A DNA stretch of 64,000 nucleotides from Clostridiales bacterium. Lineage in GTDB: Bacteria > Bacillota > Clostridia > Caldicoprobacterales > UBA3941. The stretch lies in the NCBI GenBank assembly GCA_012735575.1, contig JAAYGY010000093.1, positions 1-64,000 of the forward strand, in the 5' to 3' direction. The position numbers and the translations under genes are program-made. The notes beneath the pieces were generated by a model. That model ran no database searches and was not told the origin of the DNA. It worked only from the letters and a program-made list of their open reading frames with translations. Below, piece after piece: positions 1 through 8,142 of this stretch; positions within the stretch are counted from its first letter, which is position 1, and the number at the start of each line of letters is the position of its first letter.

Positions 1-31
1 AAATACCTCCTTAATAGTTTTTTGTATTATA

Positions 32-50
32 TATGGCTAAATTAGCCATA
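32..50 (-). promoter_or_regulatory. Operator-like palindrome before the left-edge gene
   Basis: TATGGCTAA-A-TTAGCCATA is a perfect 9+1+9 inverted repeat placed 20-40 bases upstream of the ribosome binding site of the gene off the left edge. A second GGGGCTAAATT half-like copy follows at 54-64. The position and the short, symmetric, AT-rich form fit a repressor operator. No regulator gene for it is in the window. Confidence 0.45.
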
Positions 51-475
51 AAAGGGGCTAAATTGAACTTCCTATAAATAAATTATTCTGAAAATCTGAA
101 TGTGGTAATAGACCACTTCTTTTGCTTTGCAGTCATTATAACTAATTTCTAGATAAAAAAACAAACAAATAAAAAAACTTGCCAAGTAAAAACATAAAAT
201 TAATAGTTATAAATATACATAAGAGTTACAAACAAATATACAAACATGATACGTCTGGTGATAACATGTCAAAGTGCATATATTAAAACGTTACTACTCA
301 AGTTGTATTTATATATTAGCATCTCTAATCCGTATTGTCAATATATATAATTTTCTAAATTTTTTTTGGTCAGTTTTATAGAATTTACAATCAATGCTAC
401 AATTGTGTGTATTTTTTTAGACATATTCTCTATAAAAAATGGCAGTTTATTGTAAATCCTATATTTAAATTATTA

Positions 476-510
476 TGTATACATTTGATTTTGTATACCA
501 AATGTATACA
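476..510. promoter_or_regulatory. Inverted repeat with three GTATAC cores next to the UroD-like gene
   Basis: TGTATACATTT (476-486) and AAATGTATACA (500-510) are a perfect 11-bp inverted repeat. A third GTATAC core sits in the spacer at 493-498. The repeat begins two bases beyond the stop codon of the UroD-like gene. It has no GC-rich stem or T tract, so it is unlikely to be a terminator. TGTATACA-like palindromes are typical of GntR-type operators, but that link is inference. Confidence 0.4.
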
Positions 511-512
511 AT

Positions 513-1568
513 TTAAAAAGGCCAATATTCATTTACAACGCTTAACATAGCCTCTATATTCTCCCAGGGTACCTCTGGTTCCAATACATGGGTAGGTGCT
601 AATATAAAGCCGCCGCCTTTCCCTATTTTATCAATCATTTCCCTGCATACTCTTTTTACCTCTTCTGCTGATCCAAAAGGCATGGTAGTCTGAGTTCCTA
701 TAGTACCTCTAAAGGACAGCTTATCTCCATAGAGTTCCTTTATTTTGACCGGATCCATACACTCGGGCTGAACAGGATTTAATATATCTACCCCTATCTC
801 TATAAGATCAGGGATGATACTCTCCACATTTCCGTCAGAATGATAGTCAATCAAAATATCAGGATTTACTTCCCTGGCAGCATCTATAACTTTCTTTAAA
901 CGGGGCTTTAAAAACTTTCGCCACATCTCCGGGCTCATCATCATGTCTCTCTGGGTAGCAACATCATCCCCTACATGGAGAATATCCACCCCTGCCCTGG
1001 CATATCTTCTCGCGCATTCACACCTGATATGGGTAATTCTGTCCATATGATAACAGGCTAGCTCTGGCTGCATCATTAAGTCCACCATAAATTGGTCCAT
1101 TCCCCTAAGGTACCATGCAATTTCAAAAATTGTTATGGCCATACTGGCTACAGCTATTAAATCACTCTTTTTTATACTTTCAACAATAGAAGGAAGCTTA
1201 TCCCAATTATAATCCTCTTCCACATTTGGGTATGGGAAAGATTTAAACTCTTCTATGGTTTCAAAATCCTCCATGGGATGAACCATCCTGTTAAAATGCT
1301 CTAAAGAGCCTTGTATATAGCCTACTCCCCAATGATCTACCGAAATATCAGACCCCTTGTCCTTAAAATAGGTACTAAAGTCAACCTTTCGGGGCAGGGC
1401 TTCAACAGCAATATATCTGGCAGGCATATTAAAATACTCTACATAGTCCGTCCTTCCTGTTTTTTGCTTAAACTTATTCACTAGTGATGGACAAAGGCTA
1501 AACTCAAAAGGAACATAGCCTTCCATTTCTCTCTTTATAGTTTTTAGAAATATATCTCTTTTAGTCAC
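513..1568 (-). CDS. Uroporphyrinogen decarboxylase (URO-D) superfamily protein, MtaA/CmuA-like
   Basis: A 351-residue single-domain protein of the URO-D superfamily. The segment DYHSDGNVESIIPDLIEIG, followed by DILNPVQPE, is characteristic of the branch that groups with corrinoid-dependent methyltransferases (MtaA, CmuA) rather than heme-pathway HemE. Members of this branch usually move methyl groups between a corrinoid protein and an acceptor, but many are uncharacterised. No corrinoid protein or heme gene is nearby, so the substrate is unknown. The start is GTG, preceded by AAGGGGGAG; the closer ATG in another frame meets a stop at once. It lies downstream of the EndoQ-like gene on the same strand with a 52-base gap. 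Family assignment is firm, function is not. Confidence 0.85.
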   Translation of the reverse strand: MTKRDIFLKTIKREMEGYVPFEFSLCPSLVNKFKQKTGRTDYVEYFNMPARYIAVEALPRKVDFSTYFKDKGSDISVDHWGVGYIQGSLEHFNRMVHPMEDFETIEEFKSFPYPNVEEDYNWDKLPSIVESIKKSDLIAVASMAITIFEIAWYLRGMDQFMVDLMMQPELACYHMDRITHIRCECARRYARAGVDILHVGDDVATQRDMMMSPEMWRKFLKPRLKKVIDAAREVNPDILIDYHSDGNVESIIPDLIEIGVDILNPVQPECMDPVKIKELYGDKLSFRGTIGTQTTMPFGSAEEVKRVCREMIDKIGKGGGFILAPTHVLEPEVPWENIEAMLSVVNEYWPF

Positions 1569-1620
1569 ACCATACTCCCCCTTAAATTTAATTTATTTTG
1601 CTTTTAACAGATTTACAGAA

Positions 1621-2811
1621 TTAATGCTCAACCTTTCCATATTTCCCACCACCCCCATGCACCAGGGATAGGGTGCCCTGTCTGGCCTGCATGATCATGT
1701 CAGTTATATCTTCTGAGACCACCTCCCTGATCTCTTCCCTGGAAGCTCTGTGAAGGATATTCATTTCATTACCAAAAGCTTGAATAAGTTTATCTATGGT
1801 CTTGGGGCCTACACCTGGGATAAAGTCAAGAGGCACCTGATAATGATAGGGAGGTCGTTGACTATCAAGGCTTTCCCCTCGATCTCTGATCACTACTAAC
1901 CTATCCAGCACACCCATAACCACTCTATGCTTTGGATCATTGGGGCATTCCGTAACGGGAGGCGGTAGCTGCGTAATAATCTGGCAGTTTAAACAAAAGG
2001 TTCTATGATACTTACCCAGCTTTGGATTTAAACCGAAGTTAGCTACTATCTTCCGTCCTTCCTGGTTTCTTAAGGCCTTTACCACTTCATCGAAGTTTAA
2101 CTCTTTCAGTAGCATTATATTGTATTCCCTGCCCATCTTTCTTAGAGAGTGGGCATCTGAATTGCTGATAAAGGTCTTGGTATCCAGCTCTGACAACTGG
2201 GATGCCATACCTGTATCGGCACTTAAACCCAATTCAATAGAGGGTATTTTTTCAAGAGAGGCTGAATCAAAAATTTTATGCAAGCGATCAGTGCAATTGC
2301 CGTAGAATCCCTTGTAAGGTGTAAAAACATGAGCTGGTATAAAAATCCCTCCCAGGGAATCTACTATATCAAAAAGCTCCTGTCCTGACAGCCTGCTAAC
2401 AGTGGAATTGTATTCCAGGTTGGTCATATGTCTGTCCATTATACGTGAAAATTCCCTGACCTGAGAGAATTTTGGGAAAAACATTAGAGAATGGGCACTG
2501 CACCCCTCTTTTTGCCTGGTCTCAATCTCTGACCCCAGCAAAATTATTAAATCTTCACTATAAACCATCCCTCCCTCAGGTAGCTCATCTAACTCCCCGG
2601 CATTTAGCAGCTCCTCAATATCCCTTATGATCCAGGGAGATACGCAGTCCACTACTCCTATTACCTGAATCCCCTTTCTGTGATAGGCTTCGTAAGCGAT
2701 GTTGCTAAAGGTTAACTTGTCCGATGTACCCCGCTTTGTAATTTTTCCTAAGGAGGACCTGCCAATGTGTACATGAAGGTCTACAAAATACTCCTGCATC
2801 TGTCTTCTCAT
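1621..2811 (-). CDS. Endonuclease Q-like PHP-domain protein (YqxK/TIGR00375 family)
   Basis: The N-terminal segment YFVDLHVHI carries the PHP-type metal-binding histidines. It is followed by the rest of a PHP phosphoesterase fold, a cysteine cluster (FCLNC ... ECPND) that looks like a small zinc-binding site, and a helix-hairpin-helix (FIPGVGPKTIDKLIQAFG) near the C-terminus. This order matches the endonuclease Q family, which nicks DNA next to deaminated bases such as uracil or hypoxanthine; the Bacillus relative is YqxK. I place the start at 2811 (MRRQMQEY). ATG 2799 is an alternative, and the reading frame stays open up to a TTG at 2868, inside a predicted hairpin. About 396 residues, close to the family length. 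The deaminated-DNA role is inferred from the family. Confidence 0.8.
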   Translation of the reverse strand: MRRQMQEYFVDLHVHIGRSSLGKITKRGTSDKLTFSNIAYEAYHRKGIQVIGVVDCVSPWIIRDIEELLNAGELDELPEGGMVYSEDLIILLGSEIETRQKEGCSAHSLMFFPKFSQVREFSRIMDRHMTNLEYNSTVSRLSGQELFDIVDSLGGIFIPAHVFTPYKGFYGNCTDRLHKIFDSASLEKIPSIELGLSADTGMASQLSELDTKTFISNSDAHSLRKMGREYNIMLLKELNFDEVVKALRNQEGRKIVANFGLNPKLGKYHRTFCLNCQIITQLPPPVTECPNDPKHRVVMGVLDRLVVIRDRGESLDSQRPPYHYQVPLDFIPGVGPKTIDKLIQAFGNEMNILHRASREEIREVVSEDITDMIMQARQGTLSLVHGGGGKYGKVEH

Positions 2812-2852
2812 CTTAGCTTTTTTGAATAGTATTTGACAGATAAATAATATAT

Positions 2853-2902
2853 ATACTGCGCCCTCCAAATAGGGAAGCTAGCCCTCCAGGAGAACGCAGT
2901 AT
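2853..2902 (-). terminator. Long hairpin between the GH35 and EndoQ-like genes
   Basis: On the minus-strand RNA, AUACUGCG at 2902-2895 pairs with CGCAGUAU at 2860-2853. The stem continues through two U-G pairs and CUCC/GGAG, giving about 14 pairs. The loop holds a second small hairpin (AGGG/CCCU). An A/U-rich stretch rather than a clean U run follows. It may be a weak terminator or processing site after the beta-galactosidase gene, or a control element for the next gene. Confidence 0.45.
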
Positions 2903-2926
2903 GCAGCTTAAACTATATTTCCTATA

Positions 2927-4666
2927 CTATCCCAAATCCGGATTGCCCAAAAAATCTACGACTGGCTCTTTAAGGCTCTCCAGTTCAAACACCACAATCT
3001 CATTCCTGCCTTTTTTGAGTAGTGGTGCAGGAATATATAAGGTTTTTGTAGGGCCAATATTCCAGTAACGTCCAAGGTTAAATCCATTGACCAAAACAAC
3101 TCCCTTGCCCCAACCCTCCATAGATAGGAAGGTGTCTGCAGGCTCATCTACCTCCAGATATCCTCTGAAAAATGCTGGTAATTTATCTTTTTTCTGTCCT
3201 TGATATTTTAGTGGGGACAGATCCTTTAAAGGCAAGGTATAGATGGTCCACCCAAACAGGAACTGATTGCCCAGCCTTACTCCCTCGGTGATTCCCTTAT
3301 AGTCCTTTAAATGAGGACCGTAGTTGACCCGTCCCAGATTCTCAACTAATATATCCAGCTTTACTCCTTCTTCTGGTATGTCAAAGGTAATATCCTGAGG
3401 TTCGTCCCTCATGTATATTCCCTTAAACTCTCCATCTACGAAAATTAATGCCCTGTCATGAACATCCTGTATAAACAGCTGATTGTCCTTTCGGGGACCA
3501 GGAATATTGGTGCTGTATAGAATAAAGCCATAGTCCTGCCCTAGCTTTTCCATTGGCTCAGGGCATGCTGTCTTTACAGGCTTGCTTAGCCTGTCCAAAT
3601 TATGGCAAAGACTGGCAGTCTCAGTCAATTCCAGTCTGCCATAAGCCTTTTTGGGTATAGGTTCTGGCATCAGATCCTTGTCCACATCTACATATTTGGA
3701 TAATACCTCTTGCACAGCATAGTATTTGTCAGTAGGATCACCACATTCACTTAATGGAGCATCATAGTCATAGCTGGTAACGGTAGGGGTATATTTTTCA
3801 TATCTGTTAGCTCCGTTATAAAACCCAAAGTTGGTTCCTCCGTGGAACATGTAGAAGTTGACAGATGCGCCCATCTTTAGCATCCTGTCTAAAACATCGG
3901 CTACATCAGCCCCGTCTCTGGTATGATGCTTTCCTCCCCAATGATCAAACCAGCCATTCCAATACTCCATACATACCAAAGGTTTGTCGGGCTGATACTC
4001 CTTAAGCTTTGCAAAGTCCTCCTCAGGTCTGGAACCGAAATTTGCTGTCATAAACACATCTTCCAGGGTACCAGATTGCAGCATACCGTCGGTTGGTCCA
4101 TCTGAGGTGAAAAGAAGGACATCCATACCCCTGTCTCTCATAGCCTTTTTCAAATAGTTTAGGTAGTCTTTATCATTGCCATAACTGCCGTACTCATTTT
4201 CTACCTGCATGGCAATTATAGGTCCTCCATTAGTACAAAGTAAAGGCCTTAGACGGGGTAATAATTCATCAAAGAACTTATCCACCCTTTTTAGAAAGGG
4301 TTTGTGATAACAGCGCAGCCTCATATTTGAATCGGCCAGTAGCCAGGAAGGTAGCCCACCAAACTCCCACTCTGAGCATATATATGGTCCAGGGCGTACA
4401 ATTACCATTAGGTCTAATTCATGAGCTATCTCAATAAACTTTACGATATCGGCCATTCCTTCAAAATTAAATTCATCAGGACGGGGCTCATGTATATTCC
4501 ATGCCACATATGTCTCTACAGTATTAAAACCACAAGCCTTTAGCTTTAGGAGCCTGTCCCTCCAATATTCAGGCACTACACGAAAATAATGTATGGCTCC
4601 AGACAGAATCCTTACAGGTTTCCCATCATACAAAAACTGATTACCAGAAATCTCAAATACAGGCAT
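2927..4666 (-). CDS. Glycoside hydrolase family 35 beta-galactosidase
   Basis: A 579-residue GH35 enzyme that releases terminal beta-linked galactose from oligosaccharides or glycans. The N-terminal TIM barrel holds GGPIIAMQVENEYG, with the acid/base Glu158, and VCMEYWNGWFDHWG, with the nucleophile Glu234, in the positions expected for the family. The C-terminal third is the beta-sandwich part (GRVNYGP, LGRYWNIGP). There is no signal peptide, so it probably works in the cytoplasm on imported sugars. A perfect AGGAGG lies 8 bases before the ATG. Its immediate neighbours are not sugar transporters, so the natural substrate cannot be read from context. Confidence 0.93.
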   Translation of the reverse strand: MPVFEISGNQFLYDGKPVRILSGAIHYFRVVPEYWRDRLLKLKACGFNTVETYVAWNIHEPRPDEFNFEGMADIVKFIEIAHELDLMVIVRPGPYICSEWEFGGLPSWLLADSNMRLRCYHKPFLKRVDKFFDELLPRLRPLLCTNGGPIIAMQVENEYGSYGNDKDYLNYLKKAMRDRGMDVLLFTSDGPTDGMLQSGTLEDVFMTANFGSRPEEDFAKLKEYQPDKPLVCMEYWNGWFDHWGGKHHTRDGADVADVLDRMLKMGASVNFYMFHGGTNFGFYNGANRYEKYTPTVTSYDYDAPLSECGDPTDKYYAVQEVLSKYVDVDKDLMPEPIPKKAYGRLELTETASLCHNLDRLSKPVKTACPEPMEKLGQDYGFILYSTNIPGPRKDNQLFIQDVHDRALIFVDGEFKGIYMRDEPQDITFDIPEEGVKLDILVENLGRVNYGPHLKDYKGITEGVRLGNQFLFGWTIYTLPLKDLSPLKYQGQKKDKLPAFFRGYLEVDEPADTFLSMEGWGKGVVLVNGFNLGRYWNIGPTKTLYIPAPLLKKGRNEIVVFELESLKEPVVDFLGNPDLG

Positions 4667-4777
4667 TTTCTTTTCCTCCTATTATTTAATATAATATCTG
4701 GGACTTTGTTCACTTTACATCAGATTATATTGTACCAATAATAGGAAGATTAGGCAATGAGTATTAGTTTACCATAG

Positions 4778-5239
4778 CTAGGTTTCTAAATTTATCAGCT
4801 CTACTTTTTCAATTTCTCCCTCTGTTATCCTTATTCTCCCGAGGCAAATAGGCAGTCGAAACCTCTTTGGTCCTGCACTGCCAGGGTTAAAGTATAGTAC
4901 CCCATCCTGCCATTCCTCTTTGGGAATATGGGAATGTCCGTATATTACGGCATCAAAACCCCCTGCTTTTGGATCTAGATCCAACATACTTATGTCATGT
5001 ATAACAAAAATGAGCAAATTTTCTATCTCTACTACCTGAGTCATAGGAATCCCTTGTGCCCACCTGGCTCTATCAGTGTTGCCTCTAACAGCATAAACAG
5101 GAGCAATTTCCCTGAGTTTTTCTAAAACATTAGGATCCCCTATATCACCGGCATGAATAATCATCTGGCTTTCCTCTAAGGCTTTTAGGGCCTTTTGTGT
5201 AAGTTGTCCATGGGTATCAGAAATTACACCAATAACCAT
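4778..5239 (-). CDS. YfcE/MJ0936-type metallophosphoesterase
   Basis: A 153-residue calcineurin-like phosphodiesterase. The metal-binding signatures are visible in order: GVISDTHG at residues 3-10, HAGDIGD near 30, RGNTD near 52, and YGHSHIP near 100, followed by FNPGSAG. Single-domain proteins of this family hydrolyse model phosphodiesters, and their cellular substrate is generally unknown. The length is normal for the family. The start has AGGAAGGGATG upstream. It lies alone on the minus strand before the repeat at 5275-5380. Confidence 0.9.
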   Translation of the reverse strand: MVIGVISDTHGQLTQKALKALEESQMIIHAGDIGDPNVLEKLREIAPVYAVRGNTDRARWAQGIPMTQVVEIENLLIFVIHDISMLDLDPKAGGFDAVIYGHSHIPKEEWQDGVLYFNPGSAGPKRFRLPICLGRIRITEGEIEKVELINLET

Positions 5240-5274
5240 CTGTTCATCCCTTCCTATAAAAACTTTATATTTAA

Positions 5275-5380
5275 CTGGTTGTGCTAGTTGAATGGTTGGA
5301 TCACTATATTTTATGGCTATTAATAAGTTAACGTTTATAGCCTTTATAAATCATATGAGATGAACCAGCACAACGGATTA
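5275..5380. repeat. Dispersed intergenic repeat with inverted ends, copy A
   Basis: GTTGTGCTAGTT (5278-5289) and AACCAGCACAAC (5363-5374) form a 12-bp inverted end repeat with one mismatch. Inside, GGCTAT and ATAGCC form a second inverted pair. The reverse complement of this block aligns with 15206-15308 at about 70-75 percent by eye, including shared CATATGA and ATATAGTGATC segments. The rest of the 317-base gap (5240-5556) holds no gene, only the 5' region of the DUF4234 gene. Confidence 0.7.
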
Positions 5381-5556
5381 ATTATGTGTAACCAATTATA
5401 ATCTAATTGGTATTCAGTATCAAACAAAATCATATTTATGGTAATATATAGCCCTTGCTGCAGCTTTAGATATTGGACCAAATAAAGAGGGTTTTCCCAG
5501 TCTATGTCGAATAATTATTTTTATAGTCAATTTTTGTTATATTCAGGAGGGATAAG

Positions 5557-5913
5557 ATGCTAAAACAAAGAAATGTAGTTACATCCATAGTGTTGACTTT
5601 GGTAACCTGTGGCTTGTACGGGATCTACTGGTTTATTCAATTAACTGACGATGCCAATGAGCTAAGTGGCGACCACAAAACATCAGGAGGCACAGCCTTT
5701 TTATTTACACTAATTACCTGCGGTATCTATGGTCTTTACTGGAGTTATCAAATGGGTAAAAAAATGTACAATGCACAAGTTAGGGCAGGAGTTCCGGCTA
5801 ATGACAACTCAATTCTCTACCTGATACTTTCTCTGTTCGGTGTGGGGATTATTGCTTATGCCATTATCCAGTCGGACATTAACGATATATTAGAAAAAAA
5901 CAATGCTGCATAG
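5557..5913 (+). CDS. DUF4234 small membrane protein
   Basis: A 118-residue membrane protein with two related segments, VTCGLYGIYWF near residue 16 and ITCGIYGLYWS near residue 52, the hallmark of DUF4234. A third hydrophobic segment lies near residues 85-103. Its function is unknown in the family. A strong AGGAGGG ribosome binding site precedes the ATG. The stop overlaps the start of the DUF2752 gene by 11 bases, so the two are probably translated together. Confidence 0.85.
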   Translation: MLKQRNVVTSIVLTLVTCGLYGIYWFIQLTDDANELSGDHKTSGGTAFLFTLITCGIYGLYWSYQMGKKMYNAQVRAGVPANDNSILYLILSLFGVGIIAYAIIQSDINDILEKNNAA

Positions 5914-6367
5914 CAAAAAAATAATATTTACAATAATTATCTTGCTGCTAATGGTATTTGTCTACGTAGGAGATCCTGCTAAAGGGCCTATATTGCCGTG
6001 CATCTTCAATAAAATTACAGGCTTATACTGCCCGGGATGTGGTATGACCAGGGCTGTACACTCTCTTATGCATTTTAAGTTTTATCACGCCCTTAGGTAT
6101 AATGCCCTTATAGTTTTAATACCACCTATTTTAATAATACATTACCTGTTAACCAGGTTAAATTATAATTCTAGATACAGAAACGCAATAATTTATCTGG
6201 CACTGGTCATTACTATTTTTTATGGCATAGCACGAAACCTATCCTGGTTTAAAGCTTTAGGGCCTGAAACTGTAACCACTAATAATTGGTTTTGGTCTTA
6301 TGTTGGATTTACATGGACTACCACATCGCCTATATTTTTTTTCATTTTTATTTTTTCTTTAATTTGA
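5903..6367 (+). CDS. DUF2752 small membrane protein
   Basis: A 154-residue membrane protein with the DUF2752 signature CPGCGMTRA (Cys43, Cys46), an N-terminal membrane helix and two more hydrophobic segments. The family is of unknown function and often sits next to DUF4234 genes, as here. Members normally end shortly after a motif like ARNLSWFKALGP. This one runs about 30 residues further and overlaps the 3' end of the opposite-strand CDF gene by 70 bases. That tail (Thr- and Phe-rich) looks like read-out of the neighbour rather than conserved protein, which suggests loss of the original stop codon. Confidence 0.8.
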   Translation: MLHSKKIIFTIIILLLMVFVYVGDPAKGPILPCIFNKITGLYCPGCGMTRAVHSLMHFKFYHALRYNALIVLIPPILIIHYLLTRLNYNSRYRNAIIYLALVITIFYGIARNLSWFKALGPETVTTNNWFWSYVGFTWTTTSPIFFFIFIFSLI

Positions 6368-7155
6368 GCAGCAATGGAATGACCCTGCTCTACGGTCATG
6401 GTACCAGAGACCGATACTTTTACTATAATTATAAAACTTACTCCTATGGGCTTTGCATTGATAGAATCCACATGGTCTACACCCTTGATGGATTCTATTT
6501 CTTCTTTCAGCCTGGCAAGATAGTCCTGCTCTATATTGGTATCCATAAGTACATTATAGGCACTGATGAATATCTTTATCCCTGTATAGCCTATCCACAG
6601 GGATATTCCAACACCTACAATTCCATCCACCCAGTATATCTTGGCTGCGCCTAGAATTATTCCTACAAGAGTGGATAAGGTAATTAATATATCATTCCTG
6701 TGGTCTTCGGAGTTGGCAATTATGAGCAGGTTATCCCATCTTTTGCCCGCATGACGGGTATATAGCCATAATGCAGCCTTAGACACTATAGTTATAGAAG
6801 CTACTATTATTAGCCACCATGAAAAAATAAAGCTTTGTCCTACTATAATAGCTTTCAACGCACTTTTAAATACCTCAACTGCGACCAGCAGAAGGGAAAA
6901 ACTTATAATCATAGAAAAAATATATTCAGCCTTCCCGTGCCCGTAAGGATGGCTCCTGTCCTCAGGCATACTGGCTATTTTATTACCTAAATATGTCATT
7001 ACTGATGCAAAAACATCTCCCGCACTATTAAAGCCATCAGCAATCATACCCTGGCTTTTACTTATAAAACCTATTGCTAATTTTATTATAAGCAGTATTA
7101 TATTTGTCCCAATACCTAATATGGCAACCTTCTTAGTCGCAGCATAACGATTCAT
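6298..7155 (-). CDS. Cation diffusion facilitator (CDF) family metal exporter
   Basis: A 285-residue inner-membrane transporter that should export divalent metal ions (Zn, Fe, Mn or similar) by proton exchange. The two metal-site helices are seen as DGFNSAGD near residue 41 and ANSEDHRND near residue 147. HPYGHGKAE, typical of the family, follows the first. The last 80 residues form the soluble ferredoxin-like dimer domain. The second site has His and Asp, as in zinc/iron exporters, but metal choice cannot be read reliably. The ATG is preceded by GGGGGTATTGTATA. The 3' end overlaps the DUF2752 gene on the other strand. Confidence 0.9.
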   Translation of the reverse strand: MNRYAATKKVAILGIGTNIILLIIKLAIGFISKSQGMIADGFNSAGDVFASVMTYLGNKIASMPEDRSHPYGHGKAEYIFSMIISFSLLLVAVEVFKSALKAIIVGQSFIFSWWLIIVASITIVSKAALWLYTRHAGKRWDNLLIIANSEDHRNDILITLSTLVGIILGAAKIYWVDGIVGVGISLWIGYTGIKIFISAYNVLMDTNIEQDYLARLKEEIESIKGVDHVDSINAKPIGVSFIIIVKVSVSGTMTVEQGHSIAAQIKEKIKMKKNIGDVVVHVNPT

Positions 7156-7220
7156 TATACAATACCCCCAAATACAAATATCGGGCCAAATTTCAGCCCG
7201 TTCTTTTTATACCCTTTTTA

Positions 7221-7253
7221 GATATCCTGCTAACATTTTGTTAGCAGGATATC
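7221..7253. other. Perfect 14-bp hairpin overlapping a stop codon
   Basis: GATATCCTGCTAAC (7221-7234) and GTTAGCAGGATATC (7240-7253) pair perfectly around a 5-base loop. The right arm contains the last codons and the TAA of the gene that ends at 7241. No T run follows on either strand, so it is not a standard Rho-independent terminator. It could protect the 3' end of the mRNA or bind a protein. Confidence 0.6.
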
Positions 7254-8050
7254 TTATCCATTTCCTTAATACAGTTCTCCACCTGTCTTATATATTCTGA
7301 CAAACCAGTTAATTTTGCTGCAGGAGGCAGATCTAAAAATCGCTTATTTATGTCTATCAATTTATTTATTATTGATATAAGTTGTCCCTGATTTTTCTCT
7401 TTGCTCTGCCGCTTGTATTGAAGGGCCATGCTGGTCAGCTCCTGCAAACCTGCTAAAAATTTATATAATTGTGGACTGTCTATTTCATTGATGTTAGATA
7501 CCAACCTGCCTACATTATCAAACAACTCCCCTTCTGAATCAAAGGCTTTTCCATGAACCACCTGCTTGTTCAAAGGATTGTAATACACCAAGCCCTTACT
7601 GGCCATCTCATCCATAAGCTCTCTTACATACTCCGGGTTTCCTGCTATGACATTTCGGTATTTGTTCTGGTATCTCAACATAAGTTTCTTGTCGTTATTA
7701 GCCAGTTCCTTTGCACAGCCCCGCACAGATTTCCCCTTTGCCTGCCCTATAAGCATGGCCATCATCAGATCTTTAACCTCTTGCTCTGTAAAGGTGTTTC
7801 CGGCTACATCTCCTCTTCTGGATTGAGTTTCTGTATTTGCTCTGGAGTTTTTGTTATCCTTCTCGTGTATATACCTATAGTAATAATTTCTTACGGTATT
7901 AAATTTAAGTCCACTTTTCTCTGCAATAACCTCAAAGGCTCTGTTTACCGGTTCATCTGCTTCTTTAGATTTGCTAACTTCCTTTTTCATCAAAGAAACT
8001 AAAATGGGATCCAAGAAAGGTTTAGCTGTGTTTTCCTGCATTTCCTTCAC
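7241..8050 (-). CDS. Unknown protein with HTH-like N-terminal segment
   Basis: I do not recognise a named family. The 269-residue protein is charged and soluble. Residues near 38-62 (AFEVIAEKSGLKFNTVRNYYYRYI) resemble a helix-turn-helix, as in small Myb/RsfA-like regulators. A second helical region near 95-140 (KSVRGCAKELANNDKKLMLRYQNKY) may also bind nucleic acid. The C-terminal 100 residues look alpha-helical. The ATG has GGAGTGAAGGAA upstream. It lies between the CDF exporter and the sigma/anti-sigma pair, all on the minus strand. A regulatory role is plausible but only inferred. Confidence 0.7.
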   Translation of the reverse strand: MKEMQENTAKPFLDPILVSLMKKEVSKSKEADEPVNRAFEVIAEKSGLKFNTVRNYYYRYIHEKDNKNSRANTETQSRRGDVAGNTFTEQEVKDLMMAMLIGQAKGKSVRGCAKELANNDKKLMLRYQNKYRNVIAGNPEYVRELMDEMASKGLVYYNPLNKQVVHGKAFDSEGELFDNVGRLVSNINEIDSPQLYKFLAGLQELTSMALQYKRQSKEKNQGQLISIINKLIDINKRFLDLPPAAKLTGLSEYIRQVENCIKEMDKISC

Positions 8051-8142
8051 TCCTTAAATATTGTATATGATAGGTATATTATTCACCAATTTTATCCTAT
8101 TTATACAGCTAAACCCTTAATTTCCCATCCTAGTTTATATTA

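Larger units (their letters stand above)
1..512. other. Intergenic region with 5' control region of a gene off the left edge
   Basis: No convincing gene lies here. The first bases read GGAGGTATTT on the minus strand, a strong ribosome binding site, so a minus-strand gene starts just outside the window. The whole stretch is then the upstream region of that gene. It is very AT rich and carries two inverted repeats described separately (32-50 and 476-510). I could not pick a promoter with confidence. Confidence 0.6.

Noticed and set aside
2120-2305. Plus-strand frame opposite the EndoQ-like gene
   Set aside because: It is a shadow of a clearly conserved minus-strand gene, with no ribosome binding site and low-complexity protein.
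6286-6654. 122-residue plus-strand frame across the CDF gene
   Set aside because: It is opposite the conserved CDF transporter; Tyr/Phe-rich composition and no start signal.
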